A stretch of DNA of 42,487 nucleotides. It comes from a virus. The stretch is from the IMG/VR virus record IMGVR_UViG_3300034105_000706, positions 1 to 42,487 of that record. One strand, given 5' to 3'. Positions 38,597 through 42,487 of this stretch are shown one piece after another. A program made the translations under genes and the position numbers. Numbering within the stretch: the stretch's first letter is position 1; the number at the start of each line of letters is the position of its first letter. The notes below the pieces were generated by a model that saw nothing but the letters and a program-made list of their open reading frames with translations, was not told where the DNA came from and searched no databases.

Positions 38597-38845
38597 TTAT
38601 TTCTTTTTAGCAGCTTTCTTCTTTGCAGCCTTTTTCTCTTTCATCTCGTTTTCAGTGATAACCACCTGAATAGCTATTGCCATCATTTGTCTAAATGTGT
38701 TATTCTCATCATCATTGTCCATGAGACAAGCAAGAGCTGCTATTAATGTTTGAGGGTCACCTTTTGTTTTCACTGTACACTCTTCATCAGCATTACATAT
38801 AATGGTGAGACGTGCTACTTCTTTTGGATCTTTTTTTTCTGGCAT
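38597..38845 (-). CDS. Small protein with Lys-rich tail, 82 aa
   Basis: A compact part (ARLTIICNADEECTVKTKGD, PQTLIAALACLMDNDDENN) with three Cys is followed by KKAAKKKAAKKK at the C-terminus. The tail suggests nucleic-acid contact. It is the first gene after the promoter/hairpin composite at 38861-38917 and directly precedes the polymerase gene. Confidence 0.65.
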   Translation of the reverse strand: MPEKKDPKEVARLTIICNADEECTVKTKGDPQTLIAALACLMDNDDENNTFRQMMAIAIQVVITENEMKEKKAAKKKAAKKK

Positions 38846-38860
38846 TTGATTAATTTTAAA

Positions 38861-38886
38861 AGCCCACCCCTAATATGAGGTGGGCT
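38861..38886 (-). terminator. Hairpin terminator overlapping the next start site
   Basis: In minus RNA AGCCCACCUC pairs with GGGGUGGGCU (10 bp, one G-U), loop AUAUUA, followed by UUUUAAAAUUA. It is six bases past the stop at 38892. The promoter at 38887-38917 starts transcription inside its first arm. Confidence 0.75.
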
Positions 38887-38917
38887 CAAATTTACTTTAT
38901 TTTACGCAAGCGAACAA
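38887..38917 (-). promoter_or_regulatory. Bacteroidetes-type promoter for the polymerase unit
   Basis: TTG (38917-38915), 20 nt, TAAATTTG (38894-38887). The -7 element overlaps the stop codon of the 69-residue gene. Start near 38882, within the hairpin's first arm, so transcripts made here cannot form the full terminator. Confidence 0.65.
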
Positions 38918-39101
38918 CTTTTTTATAGTCATCCGAAGGACAATAATACATCTTGTTATTCTCCAAGATCAACCTATTAGTTTTCTTACGTGTGAATATA
39001 GCTTCTATGAGCTTATTAACATTTGGATTGTCACAATCATCAGAATAAACTAATGGTCTTATTGGGCTCCATGAGGAGCGGTAAACGAGGGTTGCTGCCA
39101 T
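38892..39101 (-). CDS. Small basic phage protein, 69 aa
   Basis: MAATLVYRSSWSPIRPLVYS then VNKLIEAIFTRKKTNRLILE and SDDYKKVVRLRKIK: a small alpha/beta, basic protein. Its end carries the promoter of the next unit. A regulatory or RNA-binding role is possible from charge only; no family was recognised. Confidence 0.65.
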   Translation of the reverse strand: MAATLVYRSSWSPIRPLVYSDDCDNPNVNKLIEAIFTRKKTNRLILENNKMYYCPSDDYKKVVRLRKIK

Positions 39102-39123
39102 AATTGTATGCTTTTATGTGTGA

Positions 39124-39486
39124 TTAGAAATATATGCGAATATGGTCATCGTACATTTCCACTTTCCTACCTACAATTGCAGGAGTAGCGTTGACAACGT
39201 TTGCTGTTTCAACAACTGTAGGAACAGTTTCAACATCTGTTGCTTCAATAATAGCAATATCAGGGCTAACAGTAGCAACGGTATTCTTTTCTACTGTTGG
39301 TTTGACTTTTCTTTTAATCATATATGTATGCGCTGATACATAATACAACCTGTTTAACATTTGCTTTTCAGTTAGATTGTACTTTGGAGCCAAACGTTTT
39401 GCAAGTTCTTTGATCTTGGTCCCATTGCGCATCTCCCTTTTAATTTCTGTAATTTCTGCTGTCTTAAAAATGCTTCTTCTTGACAT
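39124..39486 (-). CDS. Possible helix-turn-helix protein with Val/Thr-rich tail, 120 aa
   Basis: Residues 8-50 (TAEITEIKREMRNGTKIKEL, AKRLAPKYNLTEKQMLNRLY) have the spacing of a resolvase/sigma-type helix-turn-helix. The linker is Val/Thr/Ala-rich (VATVSPDIAIIEATDVETVP, TVVETANVVNATPAIVG). The last part is DDHIRIYF. A transcription regulator is plausible, given a neighbouring promoter and hairpins; this is inference. Confidence 0.65.
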   Translation of the reverse strand: MSRRSIFKTAEITEIKREMRNGTKIKELAKRLAPKYNLTEKQMLNRLYYVSAHTYMIKRKVKPTVEKNTVATVSPDIAIIEATDVETVPTVVETANVVNATPAIVGRKVEMYDDHIRIYF

Positions 39487-39516
39487 GTGCTTTGCTTTTA
39501 TTTGTGATTTAATTGG

Positions 39517-40089
39517 TTACCAGATTTCAAATCCTCCACATTTACGGAGGAATGTTACGAAGTTTGTTACATGATATAGAGGAGCGCTGTGTGCTGAAAA
39601 TGCTAATGTACCATCATCAGCCACCACCCCACTATAAAGAACTGTGCCTATTGGATAGTCTTGGTCTAGCTTTTCTGTTCTATTAGGACCAATAAAGCCA
39701 CCAGTGGCTGTACTCCATGCACCTAAGCATAGATAGAATCTATCATCCTCATCATGCATGTTAGCATTGTTAAGGATCATAAATGCCTCAATAGCATCAG
39801 CTAGCATGTCACAATCCTCCTGTGTCTTCAAGCCACTACCACTATTCTCACCCCAACTTCTTGTGTCAAAAGGAAGCTCTGTAGCATGTATAGCCATATC
39901 AGCTATTGCATGTATTGGTCTCCAGCCCCACCAATTACTCCTGAAATACACACCAGGATTTACACTATGGAATAGGTCCATAGAGTTAAAATACTGGCTT
40001 TTTTCATAATCTGTGGCTGTGCTCCAATTTGGTTCTTTTGGGCGATCCCCAACTATTTGAGGATTTATCCCAGCAATGTCTACTCCCAT
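39517..40089 (-). CDS. Phage protein, 190 aa, unknown
   Basis: It begins MGVDIAGINPQIVGDRPKEP, is Trp/Gly/His-rich (FRSNWWGWRPIHAIADMAIH) and ends NFVTFLRKCGGFEIW. I recall similar VGVDI(Y/A)GxNP proteins as conserved phage hypothetical proteins. Several Cys/His residues could bind metal, but no known signature is met. The leader AAATCAATTAT before the ATG is like those at 41102 and 41599. Confidence 0.65.
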   Translation of the reverse strand: MGVDIAGINPQIVGDRPKEPNWSTATDYEKSQYFNSMDLFHSVNPGVYFRSNWWGWRPIHAIADMAIHATELPFDTRSWGENSGSGLKTQEDCDMLADAIEAFMILNNANMHDEDDRFYLCLGAWSTATGGFIGPNRTEKLDQDYPIGTVLYSGVVADDGTLAFSAHSAPLYHVTNFVTFLRKCGGFEIW

Positions 40090-40277
40090 AATTGATTTTT
40101 TAACTTTAAATAATCTTCCATCATTTGATTTGCTCTCATTATCCCACTCCTATCAATAGATAGTCTACCAACATGGAGGTCTCTCATCCATGTATGGAAT
40201 TTGGGATCTAATTGTGTCTGTGCTCTTTCAGCCTCAATTTCTTGAAGCCTCTCTAATGTAATGTGCTCTAAGGTCAT
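40080..40277 (-). CDS. Small phage protein, 65 aa
   Basis: ATG at 40277 is chosen because the upstream extension is a Met-rich shadow of the Asp-rich gene. LEHITLERLQEIEAERAQTQ, then FHTWMRDLHVGRLSIDRSGI and ANQMMEDYLKLKNQLWE: helical and charged. It overlaps the next gene by 10 bases. Function unknown. Confidence 0.65.
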   Translation of the reverse strand: MTLEHITLERLQEIEAERAQTQLDPKFHTWMRDLHVGRLSIDRSGIMRANQMMEDYLKLKNQLWE

Positions 40278-40293
40278 ATGCTTGTTTTTAATA

Positions 40294-40887
40294 TTAAGAA
40301 TCATCGTCCATATCTGTATCATCATCATCTTCATTATTGTATATTTCTCCTTCTCCTTTACATACAGGACATGCCACATCTGGTGTAGCACCATATCCTG
40401 ATCCATTACAATGGTGACATAACCAAGGACCCTCATCATCATCATCATCATCATCCTCATAATAATCATACATTCCCACTAGAGTCATGGTCACCTTATT
40501 TGCATACATAACAGGATTGATTTCTTCCTCATGAGCAAAGTCCCATTCGTCTATCTCCACATCTACAAACCCATCCCATTCACTAAGAATGAAGTTGATG
40601 TCAGTAAGTTCTATGTCTCTGAGCTCATCAACATGGTCTCCCTCATCCCACCAACCTATTTCATGTGGTTCTGCTAACACCTGCTCATCATAGATTAAAT
40701 AGGGCTCAACAGGTGCACCATATATGGTGATAAATTCTTCGAGGGGTTGTGAGGGAGTTTTGTCAAGCGCCCATATTTCTGTGTATTCTTTTCTAGTGCC
40801 AGGATTGAGTTTAGTGATAAACCACATACCAATTTCAAGTTGCTTAGGCATATAGCTCTTAAGCACAAGTTCAGCTATATGATGCAT
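40294..40887 (-). CDS. Acidic protein with DnaJ-type zinc motifs, 197 aa
   Basis: The first 140 residues are acidic with many Trp/Tyr/Asp. A run of seven Asp (YYEDDDDDDDEGPW, about 142-155) is followed by CHHCNGSGYG and CPVCKGEGEI: two CxxCxGxG units, as in the DnaJ cysteine-rich domain, which binds one zinc. The C-terminus is again Asp-rich (EDDDDTDMDDDS). The Asp run is encoded by a GAT/GAC repeat prone to slippage. An interaction with host chaperones or a DNA-mimic role is possible (inference). Confidence 0.7.
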   Translation of the reverse strand: MHHIAELVLKSYMPKQLEIGMWFITKLNPGTRKEYTEIWALDKTPSQPLEEFITIYGAPVEPYLIYDEQVLAEPHEIGWWDEGDHVDELRDIELTDINFILSEWDGFVDVEIDEWDFAHEEEINPVMYANKVTMTLVGMYDYYEDDDDDDDEGPWLCHHCNGSGYGATPDVACPVCKGEGEIYNNEDDDDTDMDDDS

Positions 40888-41105
40888 TATTTCTTGTTTT
40901 GAAGGTGTTTCTTAATGTCTGCCTCCTTGAATGTGCGCTTCAAAGGACTAGCTGCACCCATTGGGTCTTGTGTATTATCTACACGAACACAACTGTATAT
41001 GCCTTGTCCTAAATCAGCCACCACCTTCCAAGTCTGATATAAACTACCACCAGATGTGCCAGCTTCATACCTTTCAATGTGTTTTCTAAAGATTGTTCCC
41101 ACCAT
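40887..41105 (-). CDS. Small phage protein, 72 aa
   Basis: VGTIFRKHIERYEAGTSGGS, YQTWKVVADLGQGIYSCVRV: a small beta-type chain ending with Lys-rich KEADIKKHLQNKK. Its leader, including the ATG and following G (41102-41119), is identical over 18 bases to that of the gene at 41384. Function unknown. Confidence 0.6.
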   Translation of the reverse strand: MVGTIFRKHIERYEAGTSGGSLYQTWKVVADLGQGIYSCVRVDNTQDPMGAASPLKRTFKEADIKKHLQNKK

Positions 41106-41116
41106 AAATAATTGAT

Positions 41117-41380
41117 TTACAATTTGTTATTTAAATATTCTTGTTCATTAACGTAGTTCTCTGCATCATTTACATGATTGCATTGAGCATCTGTATAGCC
41201 AGCATTATAATCTCTTATACGTTGCTCTTTCTCCATTGCTTTTGCTTGTTCTTTCCATTTGCTATTTATTGCATAACCTGCAAAAAGAAATCTATCATAT
41301 AACCATTCTACTGCTGTTTGTTGTGCCATGTCTTTAAATTTTATGTCACGCATAGCGTAACGTTTAATATTAGCAAACAT
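41117..41380 (-). CDS. Small phage protein, 87 aa
   Basis: MAQQTAVEWLYDRFLFAGYA then KEQAKAMEKEQRIRDYNAGY is a helical segment I recall from other phage hypothetical proteins (often starting at this internal Met). The first 17 residues may therefore be dispensable: an alternative start is ATG at 41326. Function unknown. Confidence 0.65.
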   Translation of the reverse strand: MFANIKRYAMRDIKFKDMAQQTAVEWLYDRFLFAGYAINSKWKEQAKAMEKEQRIRDYNAGYTDAQCNHVNDAENYVNEQEYLNNKL

Positions 41381-41383
41381 GCT

Positions 41384-41602
41384 TTAGTTTGTTAAGGTGA
41401 TTGAACCATTAAAATCTTCAAAGTTATCCATATTCCAGTCTGTCACATCCTCAATATCCATTGTTCTAACATAATCTGGACAGTTTAAAGGAATAGCAAG
41501 AGTGTCTGCTATGAATAAATAAACATATCCATCATCCTTACTTATCATAAGTCTGGGATACTTGCTTGTTGACTTTTTAGTCACGAACGTGTTAATTGCC
41601 AT
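41384..41602 (-). CDS. Small phage protein, 72 aa
   Basis: AINTFVTKKSTSKYPRLMIS, KDDGYVYLFIADTLAIPLNC then an acidic end (DIEDVTDWNMDNFEDFNGSI). Beta-rich; the pattern looks conserved. The leader is shared with the gene at 40887. Function unknown. Confidence 0.65.
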   Translation of the reverse strand: MAINTFVTKKSTSKYPRLMISKDDGYVYLFIADTLAIPLNCPDYVRTMDIEDVTDWNMDNFEDFNGSITLTN

Positions 41603-41628
41603 AAATAATTGATTTAAAATGTGTTGTG

Positions 41629-41721
41629 TTAATAATCTGCATGAATTTTACCAAAAACTTCATGCACTACTTCCGTGTTTGGACGTGTTTTACTTCCTAA
41701 TATGTCAACCATAAGTGTCAT
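41629..41721 (-). CDS. Candidate 30-residue peptide
   Basis: MTLMVDILGSKTRPNTEVVH, then EVFGKIHADY. It lies alone between two genes in the same direction and ends 26 bases before the next ATG. An in-frame second Met at position 4 is possible. The amphipathic helix at the end supports a real peptide, but there is no overlap or motif to confirm it. Confidence 0.45.
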   Translation of the reverse strand: MTLMVDILGSKTRPNTEVVHEVFGKIHADY

Positions 41722-41768
41722 AATATGTAAAATAATCACAAATAAGTGAGTTAAAGTGTGATGTGAAT

Positions 41769-41792
41769 ACACTTTTACGTACATAAAAGTGT
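41769..41792. repeat. 9-bp inverted repeat after the phosphoesterase gene
   Basis: ACACTTTTA (41769-41777) and TAAAAGTGT (41784-41792), loop CGTACA. It lies just past the stop at 41800 on the minus strand. With no T tract, it is a weak terminator, an RNA-stability hairpin or an operator; nothing else is seen in 41722-41799. Confidence 0.5.
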
Positions 41793-41799
41793 GTACATG

Positions 41800-42487
41800 T
41801 TACGATTTTATGGACTTAACATGAATGACACCATCCTCAATAGTGATGTATTCACCACTAGTGTTCAGTGCATCTATCATGAAATACCTATTACCAAAGG
41901 CCTTCTCATAGCCTATTAGGTCAATCTTGGTCACTTGTGTGTGCCCTACCACTTGTTTAAAGGTGTTTTTAAGCTCTGTATCCTTGTTAGCTCTCATTAA
42001 CGACCTTATCCTTATCCAAATAGGTGATTGCTCCTCATTGTCCCCTGTAGGGTCTATATAGCTCATTTTCTTCATGCTGACAGCCATACCAAAGCTAAAT
42101 GTATTAGGCTTATGCTTAAACAGCTCATTTAGCTGGTCCACTATTGTGTCCACAGTCCATCCTCCTAAGCCAAACACACCATCCATAAACTTAGCACTCA
42201 CACCAGCATGCGTAAACAGGAAGTCATCCATCCTATATGCTATTTGTAGATGTTCTCTATTAGCATCTAGAACAGGACCTATTTGAAAGCTGCCCATGTG
42301 TTGGTAGCCTGATGTACCTGTATCACCTATTTCAGGGAAATAATGATGATCGTGGTTGCCTATTAGACATATCACCTCTATATCTGCATCCTTTTTATAC
42401 TGAATGATGTCCAGGAAGTTGTTTAGCTGCTCTTCCAGCTTAATATCAAACGAATCAAAATAATCTCCTATAAATATCACTCTATCA
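41800..42487 (-). CDS. Calcineurin-like metallophosphoesterase (5' end outside window)
   Basis: The frame is open to the right edge (DRVIFIGDYFDS reads in from outside), so the N-terminus with the first metal motif (DxH) is missing. Visible motifs: GDYFDSF, GNHDHHY, FTHAGVS and VVGHTQVT, i.e. the second to fifth metal-binding motifs of Ser/Thr phosphatase-like enzymes. The substrate may be a phosphoprotein or a nucleotide (T4-like or lambda-like phage phosphatases are both in this group). It is the first visible gene of the long leftward block. Confidence 0.85.
   Translation of the reverse strand, partial: DRVIFIGDYFDSFDIKLEEQLNNFLDIIQYKKDADIEVICLIGNHDHHYFPEIGDTGTSGYQHMGSFQIGPVLDANREHLQIAYRMDDFLFTHAGVSAKFMDGVFGLGGWTVDTIVDQLNELFKHKPNTFSFGMAVSMKKMSYIDPTGDNEEQSPIWIRIRSLMRANKDTELKNTFKQVVGHTQVTKIDLIGYEKAFGNRYFMIDALNTSGEYITIEDGVIHVKSIKS

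Noticed and set aside
40278-40469. Met-rich N-terminal extension of the 65-residue gene
   Set aside because: The Met run is the shifted frame of the Asp repeat in the overlapping acidic protein; ATG 40277 is the likely start.
1-42487. tRNA genes, integrase, insertion sequences and attachment sites
   Set aside because: No cloverleaf with conserved T-arm, no tyrosine/serine recombinase or transposase motifs and no flanking direct repeats were seen on either strand.

Overview
The window is a 42.5 kb piece of a tailed double-stranded DNA bacteriophage genome, AT-rich and densely packed. The host is most likely a member of the Bacteroidetes. The best promoters have the form TTG-N19/20-TAnnTTTG, which is the Bacteroidetes sigma-ABfr-type promoter. 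Start codons are preceded by A/T-rich leaders rather than Shine-Dalgarno sequences. Several products look like Bacteroidetes or Bacteroidetes-phage families (a DUF5522-type protein, small Lys-rich virion-type proteins, collagen-like GTSG fibres). No integrase, portal, capsid, terminase or tRNA gene was recognised, so this is only part of a larger genome.

Layout. (1) 1-1092, minus strand: a methyltransferase-glycosyltransferase fusion cut by the left edge. (2) 1117-11343, plus strand: a late-type block. It starts with overlapping divergent promoters and a structured leader, then a lysis cassette (coiled-coil membrane protein, spanin-like protein, M15 endolysin, holin-like protein, and a double-PAS membrane protein). 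Next come a collagen-like fibre with a C1q-like tip, a short poly-Thr paralogue of the fibre base, a glycosyltransferase, two Cys/poly-Thr decoration-type proteins and a Dps-like protein. The block ends with a run of eight small, very basic proteins, five of which open with the same Lys-rich tag (four as KKAQxG, one as a variant). A bidirectional terminator at 11370-11393 separates this block from the convergent one. (3) 42487-11398, minus strand: about 31 kb of early/middle genes read leftwards. These are small regulatory or host-takeover proteins, a family B DNA polymerase, a replication-initiation-like protein, a DnaB-like helicase, an SF2 helicase, a P-loop ATPase, an SSB-like protein, a primase, a DUF932 protein, a uracil-DNA glycosylase homologue, rIIA and rIIB, an HNH nuclease, a RecE-like nuclease, a B12-dependent ribonucleotide reductase, RecA, dUTPase and a NinG-like protein. 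The strand ends with a glycan cluster of three glycosyltransferases and one methyltransferase.

How it works together. The minus-strand block supplies nucleotide metabolism (class II reductase, dUTPase, possible pyrophosphohydrolase), a replisome that probably borrows the host sliding clamp (the polymerase ends in QLSLF), recombination (RecA, RecE-like nuclease, SF2 helicase) and the rII pair. The plus-strand block supplies lysis, host contact and possibly DNA condensation. Glycosyltransferases beside Thr-rich surface proteins suggest glycosylated virion decorations.

The most unusual items are: the double-PAS membrane protein inside the lysis cassette; the family of basic proteins sharing the KKAQxG tag; modular anchors carrying either collagen-like or poly-Thr tails; an uracil-DNA glycosylase homologue whose catalytic Asp is Cys; C-terminal clamp-binding pentapeptides on two proteins; and hairpins that overlap promoters. 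Eleven genes of 26-57 codons, most under 55, were identified by direct translation. All functional names rest on motif recognition by eye; no database search was run.
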